Shown here in pieces: positions 48,930 through 61,050 of a DNA stretch of 64,000 nucleotides. The stretch lies in the NCBI GenBank assembly GCA_034440635.1, contig JAOTON010001263.1, positions 1-64,000 of the forward strand, written 5' to 3'. Below the pieces are notes generated by a model, which worked only from the letters and a program-made list of their open reading frames with translations, was not told the origin of the DNA and did no database searches. Made by a program: the position numbers and the translations under genes. The first letter of the stretch is position 1. Each line of letters starts with the position of its first letter. The DNA is from Lepas anatifera (lineage: Eukaryota > Arthropoda > Thecostraca > Lepadidae).

Positions 48930-49842
48930 AATAGTAAAATAATTTTAAATTTACTTTATCTACTCTTTTAACCATATTTTGCTTGATGACAGATATGATA
49001 CTTTTCAGACAAATCAGCTTATCCAGCACTAGTTTAACTAATGATTATCATTTCTTTTATTTACTTTTTCTTCTTCCGTCTATGGTTGCCCAGGCTGACC
49101 ACTGACCCAAGTACTAGTTTCTGCCCCAAGACCAGTGTGCAAAGTATGACATTTTTGACGAAATCTCGTCGGTGCAAGTGCCCATGGAGACAAGAGTGAG
49201 TGGTGCGAATTTTATCAACCTGTTGCAAATTTGAAAGGCTGGTGCGAGGAAGGTGACAATAAAAACCATGCAAATATTGGCTAAATGGTTATAAAGACAC
49301 AGGAGGGGGCCTTATAAAAAGTTCTCAACTAACTAATAACAGAGGTAGCATTGCATTGTGTGGGTAGGAATTTGTGTGTTTTTCTCCCTGGTATATGGCA
49401 GATTGGTGTAAATTTTTGGTGGCTAGAGGTGCGAGAATTTTAGATGGCTGGAGTGACTCATCTGGCCTGCTGCCATACCATGCAGACTGGCCCCAAGAGC
49501 CCCCTCTGCACCAAACTCAGCCAAAAGATGCCCCAAATTGGTAGGTCTGCCCAGAGGCCAGTCTGCAAAGCATGGCAGCAGGCCAGACGAGTCGCACCAG
49601 CCATCTAAAATTTTCGCCCCACCAGCCTCCAAAAATTTGCACCAATCTGCCACATACCAGGGAAAAAATGCACCCATTCCTACCCCTACAACGCAATGCT
49701 ACCTCAATCATTAGTCAGTTAGTCAAGGACTTTTGTAAGGCCCTCTCCTGTGTCTTAATAGCCATTCAGTCATTATTTGTTTAGTTTAAGTGTCACTAAC
49801 CTCGCAAATTCGCACCAGGTTGATAAAATTTGCACCACTTGG

Positions 49843-52800
49843 CAGAGTTGTGCGTTTCAGAATTTTCTTGAGTCAACTCAACTCAACTCAAGTGCTGAGA
49901 GCAGTTGACTCAACTCCGACTCAACTCATGATCAAGAGTTCAGTGAGTCAACTCAACTCTGACTCAGCTAAATTCATCTGACTCAACTCTGACTCAAGTC
50001 ACAACTCAACTCAACTCAAACTTCGACTCATTTGCAAATTAAATAAATACATGATAAATATATAAAGATAAAAAATAAAATAAATCAATAAACCAGCAAA
50101 AATCAAGCTGTTCAGAAAGTCTGACATGGAACAGAAGATTAATGGAAGCAAAATTAATTAATTGGCATTCAAACACAATTAAATGGCATTTATTAAATTA
50201 AATGGCATTTATTAAATTAAATTCAAAATTAATTAAATTCAAATTTGGCTGCAGCGACCCCTCCAGGTAGAATCCCATCCTCTTGATCCTCACCTTTCCT
50301 CATCCTTACCATCTCCTTCCATAGTTTATAATCACTTCATACTCATTGTGACAACACTTTAAAAGCCACCTCATTTGTGTGGAAGTGTGAGAAATACATG
50401 ATGAAACATTGGTTAACAATTACCCAGCAACCATGAATAACTTATTAATTCTTCCAGACTGTCACTGCCCAAAGAAGCTACCACATGCTGCAATTACTTC
50501 TAAAAGGAGCATTGCATATAAAACTAAGTAAATGAAATGGAAAGGACCCTAAAAGCGCTAAGGTTACACCAACACAGGCAAAACAAATTGAGTCTCCATA
50601 CTGCCAAAAAAGATTTAAGCTAAAAGAACATGATATAAACTGTATTTTGATTTGTAGGGATGGTATAGGTATTGCTTTTTCTGTTAAAGAATGAGGCTAG
50701 GTAATTTGTATAAATTAAAATTAATATTCCAAGATTTTTATCAAAATTTAAGCAATAATTACCTAGTTGCAATGGATAACTATAAGAATTACAGCAAACC
50801 CCAGAAAAAGTATACCATATATGACAAAGGACAATAGCAATGAAAATTCTATCAACATTGATGTGTTGGATTTAAATATATTCATATTTTAAGCCCAATC
50901 AAATTTTCAGCTTCAGTCAGAACCTCTAATAAAATACATACCTATCGCTCTTCAAGCAAAATTGGAGAACGATTTCATAGAAAATTGCTAATGTATCATA
51001 GCTACCAAATATACACAGATGCCATGTAAGGGTCTCTGATCAGACAAAAACAGTAGGAGGAAATAATTCCTCTGATTGTTGCAATAGACATCTCAAAATT
51101 TTTGTCCAATCAAAGGCTCAATTTTTCAATGCTAATAGTGGTATTTGCTATTAATAGGTTAAATCAAAAGGGTGGCGGCAGACAGCGCATTTAGGATGAA
51201 AGAATAAATGTAGCATGTAGGCATATAAATATTTGCATTACTTCATGAACTATCACGTAATATTTACACTTTTGCCTTGAGGCTAGTTAAGCATGAACCC
51301 ATACTCGGCTGAATTTGTTTTTCAAAGACAGCAATGGCGCACACTATTCTCAGAAAACCACCACTGATGACAACAATCAGCGACGACGACGTGTGTTGGT
51401 TGTTGGAGTGTTTAAAGTAAATAAGTAATATTAAATATTGAAGATGAGAAGTTTTTAGAGTTTTGAAATGTATTTTGTAGTGCGTTGCACCACTTCAAAG
51501 CCAGTGATAGGAACCTGTTTAACTTTTTGAGTGTATGTATTATTCGTGCCTAGGGATTCCTTCAGACCGGATGGGCCTTTAACCCTCGCCCCACCGGGGG
51601 GCCATCGATGGCCCCCCTAAGGTTTTTCCGGGATAGCAGAAAAACGACGAGGCGCAGCACCGCGGTTGAGGGCTCTACCTCTCACTGCATCATTTTCCCA
51701 TCATCCCTGAATTTTTTTACCCTGTGTCACCCAAGGTCAGGTCACCAGACGAGGTCAACCAAGGTCACCTCACTTCAACTTTAGAGCTCTGTAAGAGCTA
51801 CATTTCAAAGTCGATCAATTTGAAACTTTCTACACTTCATGACCCCTCCAGGGTCTACAAGGTGTATATCCGGGATTTTTCGATTTCGTGCCCTGAGGTC
51901 AGGTCACGAGGCGACCTCTCCCATTGGAAAAGCATGGGGAAAAGCATGGGGAAAAGCTATTTCATGATATAAAAGCCACAAAAAATGATTGTAAATACTC
52001 AGACTGCTCAGAACAACGTTTTTGGACACCCTTTCACGGATCCCAGGGGTCATATTTGCCCTTTGACTTTTCCAAGGTCACCCAAGGTCACCAGAGGTCA
52101 AAAACAGTATTTTGACAATAACTTTTGACCTAACTGAGCTAGAGCGGTGAAACAAACACCATCGTGTTTGTCTTGTCACTGGCTTTCATTTGATATACGG
52201 CAAGGTCACTTTTTGGCCTTTCGTGACCTCAGGTCATATTAGGTCACGAGGTGACCTCTGGCGGTCAAACCACTGGCGGGAGGTCTTTACGTTCCACATA
52301 GCGGAAAAAGTACTGGCAATTTGCTATCAAATGTACTTTACCAGGCCTCAATAGCTCTAATGACATAAGAGTTATGCCCAGTTCGCTTAATAATTGCATA
52401 TTTGAGTGAAAATAGTCGATCTTGACCTAATTTGACCTCTGGAGGTCAAACCATTGACCTGAGCACTAAAACATGCGAAGTAATTTCTTACTGAATTCAC
52501 GCGAGCTTTCTATTGCACTTTGCAGATTTGCGCTAACGCCCATATTTTCGGAGTTAGAGGGGGGGCCATCGATGGCCCCCGGTGGGGCGAAGGTGGCGCC
52601 GGACCTCCGGTGGGGCGCGGGTTAAAATAAGCAATTGAACCATATAATTATTGGTTTATTGAAACAAATTGAAACTTTGATTTAAACAATTGAAAGACTG
52701 GGGGAAAATGTTTTAAAGGAGGTTTAAGGAGGTTTGCAAAAGGTAGGCGAATTCAGACACCTTTACCTGACATGTTTACCTGTTGGGCCAACTTTTTTGT

Positions 52801-52967
52801 CAACTCATTTGACTCGCTGTCTTCACAACTCAACTCAACTCACTGATGTGTTGTGAACCGACTCAACTCAACTCACTTGTCTAATTTTTTCGACTCAACT
52901 CAACTCAGTTGAATGAGTCTCAATTTGAGTTAAACTCTGACTCTGACTCGCGAGTTGCACAACTCTG
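49843..52967. mobile_element. hAT-like non-autonomous element hAT-1 with 8-bp TSD
   Basis: Ends CAGAGTTGTGC and GCACAACTCTG, flanked by the perfect 8-bp duplication CCACTTGG (49835-49842; 52968-52975). CAG-type ends with an 8-bp duplication are the hAT signature. Both subterminal regions carry arrays of AACTCAACTC/GACTCAACTC (49865-50030 and about 52800-52920). The interior is AT-rich with no transposase; it contains TTAA MITE A2. It sits in the FB2 right arm. Confidence 0.9.
51579..52625 (+). mobile_element. TTAA MITE family A, copy A2 (best preserved)
   Basis: TTAA at 51579-51582 and 52622-52625, 1047 bp. Near both ends a GGCCATCGATGGCC palindrome, then GGTTTTTCCGGGATAGCAG with a pairing AGAAAAACGACG. 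By hand count about 19 exact AGGTCA/TGACCT hexamers, including AGGTCA repeats with 4-nt spacers (52074-52100) and TGACCTCAGGTCA (52225-52237). No coding capacity. Nested in hAT-1. Confidence 0.9.
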
Positions 52968-53575
52968 CCACTTGGTGGTCTCCAAGGGCACTCGCACCGA
53001 CAAGATCTCGTCGAAAATGCCATACTTTGCACACTGGCCCAGAGGCTTGCCCAAAGAGATCTTGTCAAGATCTACCACAATCTGCAGACTTGGACTGGCC
53101 TCTTACCAATTGTCCACTTTTGACAGAAGATACTATTTTCAACTTATTAGAACCCTACAAAATACAAAAATACCGTAGTACCACAGCATGGAATTGCTTG
53201 CCTCACGAGTTTCTGCCATTTGGCAGGACAGTTTCAATTATGGATAATTGTTCCCATTAATAGCAACCTAGCCATTATCCAGTCTGCAGAACGTGGCAGA
53301 TATCGACGAGATCTCGTTGGGGCAGCCTCGGGACAGACCTACCGATTTGGGGCAGCTTTTGGTCGATCTTGGGGCAGATGGGGGCTCTTGGGGCAGGAAA
53401 TAGTACTTGGGGCAGCGGTCGGTACGGGTAATCACCGAGGAAAGAAGAAAAATAATGAAAAGAAATGACAATCATTAGTTAAAGTTGCGCTATAAAAGCT
53501 GAATTGTCTCAAAAGCGTCATATTTGTCATCTAGAGAAATATGGTTAAAAAGATACCAAACAAAGGAAATTTTTA

Positions 53576-55134
53576 ATAGACGTAAAGTCAAAGTTCCTGG
53601 AAGTGAATAAAAAATCAGGCAACAGGCACCATTCTAAAGCTAAATTTAAATTTATTTTCTAAATTTGTAATCTAAACCTAGCTTTAGTTACAAAATACAA
53701 TCTTAGAACTCGAAATAAAATTTCCCTATATGTAGTTTTTTGCATTTCCTCTGCCATGTTTTGATCGCCAAAGGCCGGCAAAGCGGGTCTTTGTCAAAAG
53801 GTCCACTGTTCAAAGGGTCCACCGTTCAAAAGAAAATCATGCCAGCCCCCTCCCCTTAGAACAAATGCTAGTCAGTGATGTGACGTCACAAGAGCGTACG
53901 GGAATCTTTCTTCGCTTGGGTCTTGTGAAAACTAGGGGTGAAAATATTCCAAATATTGTCATGTTTTCATGCAAATGTGAGAAAATAGAAGGGGGAAAAT
54001 GCTTTAGCTGTGGAAAAAATTATGCTTTATCGAATTTAGTTAACAATTGAAATATTTTTTAAACTTTTGATTATACGGAGTGAAAGCAGTGGCAAATGAC
54101 GTCTTTAAGGGAAAATACTTCGCTTGTAAATATACCTTTGAATAAAAGTATTCTTGAAGTCGTGTATCATGAATGCAAGATAGCTTCTGCTGTGCGTGGA
54201 GGGTCGTGAGTGCGTTGCCATCGTAGAGTTGGATGCACGGTTTTCTTTCATTTCTGGGTGTTTCATTTAAAATGGAGTAGATAAACATATATCGTTAAAA
54301 ATACCCCCCCCATTGGAGGAGTCTGCCCCAGCATCCAAATTTCTGCCCCAATTGGGGCAGGCTTTGAGCTGCCTCAAGCGCCTCGTCGAGTCGCCTGCCA
54401 CGTTCTGCAGACTGGGCCATTATTGTGAACTCTGATCAGTTTCCCCACGATAAAAACAGTCGAATTATGGAATATTAGGTACTCGTCACTCATAATTTAA
54501 CTATTCAAAGCCAGCAATTTACATCTCCAGTGCCTCTTCCAGCGTGCGCTGGATGGATCCAGACTAATATCAACATACCTCATTAGGAAGGTACGTGCTC
54601 TTCTTTTATAACAGGTTCCGATGACAGGCGTAACATAAGAGCAATGCTCCTTACCTGAGAAATGATGTCTCCAGTAGCCAACAGAATCTCAATTCTTCCT
54701 ATAAACTACTCCACGTACCATACGCAATGGATCCTACAAAATGGCGCAGACGGCCCCCGCCTATACTACACGCGCGTTTGTTGTGAACGGAAGCGGAAGA
54801 GCGTGAAGCCAGAAGAACTTAGTGACGGGCAACAGAGTACAGCGGTAAATTCAAAACAAGTCGAAGTTATTCTACCCGTTTTGGTTTATGCGCTCGTTGA
54901 ATAAAAGAATGATTCAAGCCAGGGTAATAGAGGATTCAAGCAAGGCTGAAGATTTCCCCTCGGTCCCTGCACTGGCGGACGCAGGGGGAGGGCAAGAGAC
55001 ATTCCTCAAAATGAAGAAATTTTGGCTGATCTTAAAACAACATTCTGTTCTTACAATTTCTCCCGAGTTGTCCCCCCAAATGATGCTCCTGCAGCCACCC
55101 CTGGACACATGTTAGAGGTCATCATAATTGGGTT
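53576..55134. other. No gene seen; short inverted repeat fragments
   Basis: CCAGTCTGCAGAACGTGGCAG (53280-53300) returns as its complement at about 54393-54415, with TTGGGGCAG words beside both (53318-53415; 54330-54360). 54430-55134 has short frames only. An AAAATGGCG start context at 54738 opens 21 codons and is not recognised. Confidence 0.5.
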
Positions 55135-55980
55135 TTAACACGCGCATTGACGGGGGCGGGTACCCGCCCCCTCGGGTTTTTCGGAGACAGTAGAAAAACG
55201 GCGGCGTGTAGCGCCGCCGTACTTGGTATACCTTTTCCCTCATCATTTTTACAACTTCTGTGAAAATTTTAAGGTTAGGTTATCTCAGGTCAGGTCACCA
55301 GTACAGGTCAAGTGACCCGACCTCAAAAAAATTTTAAGATGGCGTAAGTCGGAGCAGGGTGAACTTATCCGATTGAAACCAATATCACATAATGGCCCCA
55401 CCGAGTTCTCTAAAATATGTTCCGGTATTTTTGATATCGATGACCTAAGGTCAGGTACGAGGCATGACCTCTCAATTGGAAATACATGGGAAAATTGTTT
55501 TTACGGAATAACTCAGTAACGGATGGTGACAGAGCATTTATTTTAGCTGCATTAGATTCGCCTGGGCTTTGCGGTTCTAATGATATGCATTTCATATAGT
55601 GTGACCCTGACCTGACCTCAGGTCAGGTCAAATCCTTAATTTGACCTAGCAAGGTCAAATTATATATCATTCCATTCGGCTTACTAAGAGGATTCATATA
55701 GTTCAAGTCGTTTTGCTCTATCTTTACTTGTTCAGATGTAATGGCCGAAAAACTGAATTAACATGTTATCCCTATGACGAGCATGTTTTGACCTCTCGTG
55801 ACCTTAAATGTGACCTGACAAAAAAATGGTTCAAATGTTTTCGATAGAGGAGTGGATGGGCAGCCCAACGGCGTTTACTGTTTTTCGCTACCTACCGTGG
55901 TTCTCGAGATCTTAGGGGCGGGTACCCGCCCCTCCCGTCAATGCGAAGGTGGCTCAGACCCCCGTCAATGCGCGTGTTAA
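55135..55980 (+). mobile_element. TTAA MITE family C, copy C2
   Basis: Perfect 22-bp terminal inverted repeats beginning TTAACACGCGCATTGACGGG, TTAA at 55135-55138 and 55977-55980, 846 bp. A GGCGGGTACCCGCC palindrome lies inside each end, and a GGTTTTTCGGAG...AGAAAAACGGCGGCG segment parallels family A. Many GGTCA/TGACC words. Non-coding. Confidence 0.92.
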
Positions 55981-56821
55981 GGGCGCGCCGCATGGGAGAG
56001 GTCCTGGATAGTTCCAGCCCTATGCAAAACCCAGGGGAGACAAAAAAACTCAGGGGGCAGACCCCCAGCCCTTATTTCCACCCATAAGTGGATCCAGGGG
56101 GGAAAAGGCAGGTGCCCCGAACCTCAGCACCCCCTGAAACGTCGATCGTGCCTCCTGAAATGTCGCTTTCCAACCCCCTCCCCCAGGATGCAAATATCGA
56201 CGCCCATGAGCGTATAAACCGGGGGGCCATGCCCCCACTCAATATTCTCGTTGGCAGGGGCGCAGCCAGAGCTTTGGTATTGGGGGCACACCAACTTTGA
56301 GGGGCACCACGGGGAAAAAGGGCACTTTTTAACGTAACCTAACAAACTTGCAATATATTTGTTTATATCATTTTTTGGGCACCTTGGGTTCAATAAAAAT
56401 GCAAATAAATCATTGACGGAGAAGGAAAACGCGATTAAAACCAAAAAAGGAAAAAATCTCAAAATATCATGGAAGTAGCCAAGACACGACTGTTTTCGAT
56501 AGATTTAAGGACAAATCAGCCAACTCATCATCGGAAAAATCAGTACTTACCATCAGAGAAATCAGTGGAGCATGTGATATCTGTTACAATGTGCAGGTTA
56601 AGGCATATTGGAGTCGAAAATCAATTTGTTATGCCCACTGGTTTTGTCGTGACGAGTGAGCCATGGCTGAACGCGGATTAAGTTCCTTGCCTCCCACAAT
56701 CGCCGTGGGACGAGGAGTGACATAGTGTCTTTGGAAGAACAAATTTGTGCTGCCGGAAAAGTTTGGGAGATACCTTTTGAACGCGCTTATTAAGTTCTAT
56801 ATTCTCAAGGATCGGTGCCAG

Positions 56822-57851
56822 TTAACCCTCGCCCCACCGGGGGCCATCGATGGTCCCCTAAGGTTTTTCCGGGATAGCAGAAAAACGAAGAGGCGCAGCA
56901 CCGCGGTTGAGTACTCTACCTCTCACTGCATCATTTTGCCACCATCCCTGAAATTTTTTACCCCGGGTCACCCAAGGTCAGGTCACCAGACGAGGTCAAC
57001 CAAGTTCACCTCACTTCAACTTTAGAGCTCTGTAAGAGCTACATTTAGAAGTAGATCGATTTGAAACTTCCTACACTTTATGGCCCCTCCGGGGTCTACA
57101 AGGTGTATATCCGGGATTTTTCGATTTCGCGCCCTGAGGTCAGGTCACGAGGTGACCTCTCCCATTGGAAAAGTATGGGGAAAAGCTGTCTTATGATCTA
57201 AAAGTCACAAAAGCGATTGAAAATGCTCAGCTTGATCAGAAAAGCGTTCTTGGACACCCTTTCACGAATTCCAGGGGCCATATTTGCCCTTTGACCTCTC
57301 CAAGGTCATCCAAGGTCACCAGGGGTCAAAAACAGTATTTTGACAATAACTTTGACCTGTATAAGCTAGAGCGCTGAAACAAACACCATCGTGTTTGTCT
57401 CGTCATGGGCATTCATTTGATATACGGCAAGGTCACTTTCTGACCTTTCGTGACCTCAGGTCATCCTAGGTCACGAGGTGACCTCTGGAGGTCAAACCAC
57501 TGGCGGGAGGTTTTTACGTTTCAAATAGCGGAAAAAGTACTGACAATTTCCTATCAAATTTACTTTACCAGACCTCAATAGCTCTAATGGCATAAGAGTT
57601 ATGCCCAGTTTCCTTAAGCATTGCATATTTGAGTGAGAATAGCCGATCTTGACCTAATTTGACCTCTGGAGGTAAAACCATTGACCTGAGCACTAAGACA
57701 TGCGAAGAAATTTCTTACTAAATTCACTCGAGCTCTCTATTGCACTTTGCAGATTTGCGCTAACGCCCATATTTTCGGAGTTAGAGGGGGGCCATTGATG
57801 GCCCCCGGTGGGGCGAAGGTGGCGCTGGACCCCCGGTGGGGCGCGGGTTAA
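56822..57851 (+). mobile_element. TTAA MITE family A, copy A3
   Basis: TTAA at 56822-56825 and 57848-57851, with termini and interior matching A2. 1030 bp. AGGTCA-rich. Inside hAT-2. Confidence 0.9.
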
Positions 57852-58134
57852 GAGTAAATGAAAGGTGAACAGGCCGATGGTTTGGATGGGGTTGGTGTGA
57901 CAGGGCTGAAAATTGTGAAAACTAGTTCTTCATTTAAATTAATTAGTACAAATCCTGGTTTAGGGGACTGTGCTCTGAGCTCAGGGGCACATGCCTTTTT
58001 ATCATCCCTTCCCAGAATCCACCAGTATAATAAGCAATTTATATAACCAGGGGTGCCTAGGTATCACAAGCCGTTTTAGAGATTCTTCATTCCTCGTTAG
58101 CTCCGTTTTACAAGGGGAGTTTCCATTGGGTTCT

Positions 58135-59082
58135 CATTCCCCATCTATTCAAGACCAGCTCTGGGGCCCCCAAGTGTGGATCAGAAGCCTCCAGAGCAGC
58201 TTCCTCCATCCCCCCAGTTGTGCCTCCAGGGACTAGACTAGCTCAGTGACCCCGCCCCGAGATGATGGGAGTTGGTCTTGTGTTCTTATTATCTGTCTAT
58301 TCAAGACCACCTAAGGGGCCCTTGGTGTAGATAAGGGCCACAGAGCAGCTCATGCTTCACCCAGGGACTAGACTAGCTCATTGGTCCCAGAGATGAGGTC
58401 ATCAGACTAGCTCAATGGGCCACAGATAGGCTCATAGGGCCTTAAACCAGTTCAAGAAGCCCCAGAACAGTTTAAGGCGCCAGATCACCTCAGGGGGCCT
58501 CAAGCCAACTTAAGGGGCTCTCACAAGCTCAGCGTCCAGACCAGCTCAGGGTACCCTCAGAACCTAGATCCGCTCTTGGGCCCTAGATCAGCTCTTGGGG
58601 CCCCAGATCAGTTCAGGGGCCTCAAGTCAGGTCAGGGGACAAGATCAAGTCAGGGCCACTAAATCAGCTCAGTGATCCCCAACCAACTCGGGGCCCAATC
58701 AGTTCAAAAGCCCCAGAGCTGCTCAGGGGACACCAGATCGGCCCATAGGGCACAAGATCAGCCTTGAGGACAAACAATCAGATCAGTGGTCCCCGACCAG
58801 CTCGGGGTCCAGATCAGCTCGGGAATACCAGATCAAGTCAGAAGGCACTTAATCAGCTCAGGAGCCCCCCATCTCAGGGGCCCTCACCAGCCCCTGTGGG
58901 CCCAGCTCAGCCCAGGGCCTGGGAGCTGCTCAGGAAATCACGTAATCAACCCAGGAGGCCCGGGTCAGCTTAAAGGGCACCATATTAGCCATGGGGCACC
59001 AGACTAGCTCAGAGGGAATAATATGGGCTCAGGAGACACACTGATGACTTAGCAGGCACCAGATCGACTCAGGGAGTATTAG
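58135..59082. repeat. Degenerate minisatellite, unit about 18-22 bp
   Basis: Repeats of CAGATCAGCTCAGGGGCACC-type units, strongly degenerate, in part alternating with GACTAGCTCA. The array resumes after the MITE A4 insertion. Related units occur at 38100-38360. Confidence 0.85.
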
Positions 59083-60106
59083 TTAACCCGCGCCCCACCG
59101 GGGGTCCGGCGCCACCTTCGCCCCACCGGGGGCCATCGATGGCCCCCTCTCTAACTCCGAAAATATGGGCGTTAGCGCAAAGTGCAATAGAAAGCTCGTG
59201 TGAATTCAGTAACAAATTACTTTGCATATTTTAGTGCTCAGGGCAATGGTGTGACCTCCAGAGGTGAAATTAGGTCAAGATCGGCTATTTTCACTCAAAT
59301 ATGCAATGATTAAGCAAACTGGGCATAACTCTTATATCATTAGAGCTATTGAGGCCTGGTAAAGTACATTTGATAGAAAATTGCCAGTACTTTTTCCGCT
59401 ATGTGGAACGTAAAGACCTCCCGCCAGTGGTTTGACCTCCAGAGGTCACCTCGTGACCTAATATGACCTGAGGTCACAAAAGGTAAAAAAGTGACCTTGC
59501 TGTATATCATATGAAAGCCAGTGACAAGACAAACACGATGGTGTTTGTTTCAGCGCTCTAGTTTAATTAGGTCAAAAGTTATTGTCAAAATACTGTTTTT
59601 GACCCCTGGTGACCTTGGATGACCTTGGAGAGGTCAAAGGGCAAATATGGCCCCTGGAATCCGTGAAAGGGTGTCCAAGAACGCTTTTCTGATCAAGCTG
59701 AGCATTTTTAATCGCTTTTGTGGCTTTTATATCATGAAACAGTTTTTCCCCATGCTTTTCCAATGGGAGAGGTCGCCTCGTGACCTGACCTCAGGGCACG
59801 AAATCGAAAAATCCCGGATATACACCTTGTAGACCCTGGAGGGGTCATAAAGTTTAGGAAGTTTCAAATCGATCGACTTTGAAATGTAGCTCTTACAGAG
59901 CTCTAAAGTTGAAGTGAGGTGACCTTGGTTGACCTCGTCTGGTGACCTGACCGTGGGTGACCCGGGATAAAAAATTTTAGGGATGATGGTAAAATGATGC
60001 AGTGAGAAGTAGAGCCCTCAACCGCGGTGCTGCACCTCGTCGTTTTTCTGCTATCCCGGAAAAACCTTAGGGGGCCATCGATGGCCCCCGGTGGGGCGAA
60101 GGTTAA
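59083..60106 (-). mobile_element. TTAA MITE family A, copy A4 (minus strand)
   Basis: TTAACCCGCGCCCCACCGG start and GGTGGGGCGAAGGTTAA end, TTAA at 59083-59086 and 60103-60106. The reverse complement matches A2/A3. It interrupts the minisatellite. Confidence 0.9.
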
Positions 60107-61050
60107 GTTCAGGAGGCAGTATATCTGCTCAGGGTGCACCAGATCGATCAGCGCAGGGGGTAAGTTCAAGTTAGGGGCACTAAATCAGCTCAGGGATCCC
60201 TCACCAGCTCGGGGCCCAATCAGTTCAAAAGCCCCAGAGCTGCTCAGGGGACACCAGATGCCCATAGGACACCAGATCAGCTTCAGAAACAAACAATCAG
60301 ATCAGTGGTCCCGGACCAGCTCGGGAAGACCTGATCAAGTCAGGAGGCACTTAATCAGCTCAGGAGCCCCATACCATCTCAGGGGCCCTCATCAGCCTCT
60401 GTGGGCCCAGCTCAGCTCAGGGCTTTAGAGCTGCTCATGAAAACACGTAAGGAGGCCCAGATCAGTTTAAAGGGCACCAGATTAGCTCAGGTGGCACCAG
60501 ACTAGCTCAGAGGGCATCAGATGGGCTCAGGAGGCACCAGATCGACTCAGGAGCATTAGTGCAGCTCAGGTGGCACCAGATCGATCCGCTCGGGGGCCAG
60601 ATCAGCTCCCAGCCCCCCAGACTATGGCAGGAGCCTAATTCAGCTCAGGGAGCAACATAACAGCTCAGGGGACACAAGGTGGGCTCAGGGCCCACCAAAC
60701 CAGCTCAGGGGGGGCACAAAGCCATCGAAGGAGACATCAATAATCAGCTGAGGGGACACCTACTCAGCTGAAGAGGAGACAGAATCAACTTGGGGAGGCA
60801 TGAGATCAGCACGGGGGCCCGAATCAGCTCAAGGGGCACTAAATCAGCTATTAGGGCACCAAACAAGCTCGGAAGCATTAAACTAACTCCGAGGGCATTA
60901 TATAGGTTCAGGAGGCACACTTATTTGCTCAGTGGAGCACTCGATTGACTCAGGGGCACCAGATCAGCTTAGAGGGAAAGTAATCAGCTCAAGGGGCCAA
61001 GACCAGCTTAGAGGCCACGAGATGAGCTCAAGGAGCACCACATTAGCTTT
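60107..61050. repeat. Degenerate minisatellite, continuation
   Basis: The same CAGATCAGCTCAGG-type units as 58135-59082. A part is a near duplicate of 58670-58930 (TTCAAAAGCCCCAGAGCTGC and following), showing larger-scale duplication within the array. Confidence 0.85.

Larger units (their letters stand above)
48930..53575. mobile_element. Foldback element FB2, split by hAT-1
   Basis: Left arm about 48930-49497, loop 49498-49548, right arm 49549-49842 continuing at 52968 and, after a further insert of about 340 bp (53041-53383), to about 53575. Pairing segments include AACTAATGATTATCATTTC with GAAATGACAATCATTAGTT and AACCATATTTTGC with the GAGAAATATGGTT side. Homologous to FB1. Confidence 0.82.

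Noticed and set aside
58135..61050. CRISPR-like array of short repeats
   Set aside because: Units are degenerate and contiguous without unique spacers, inside a eukaryotic transposon.
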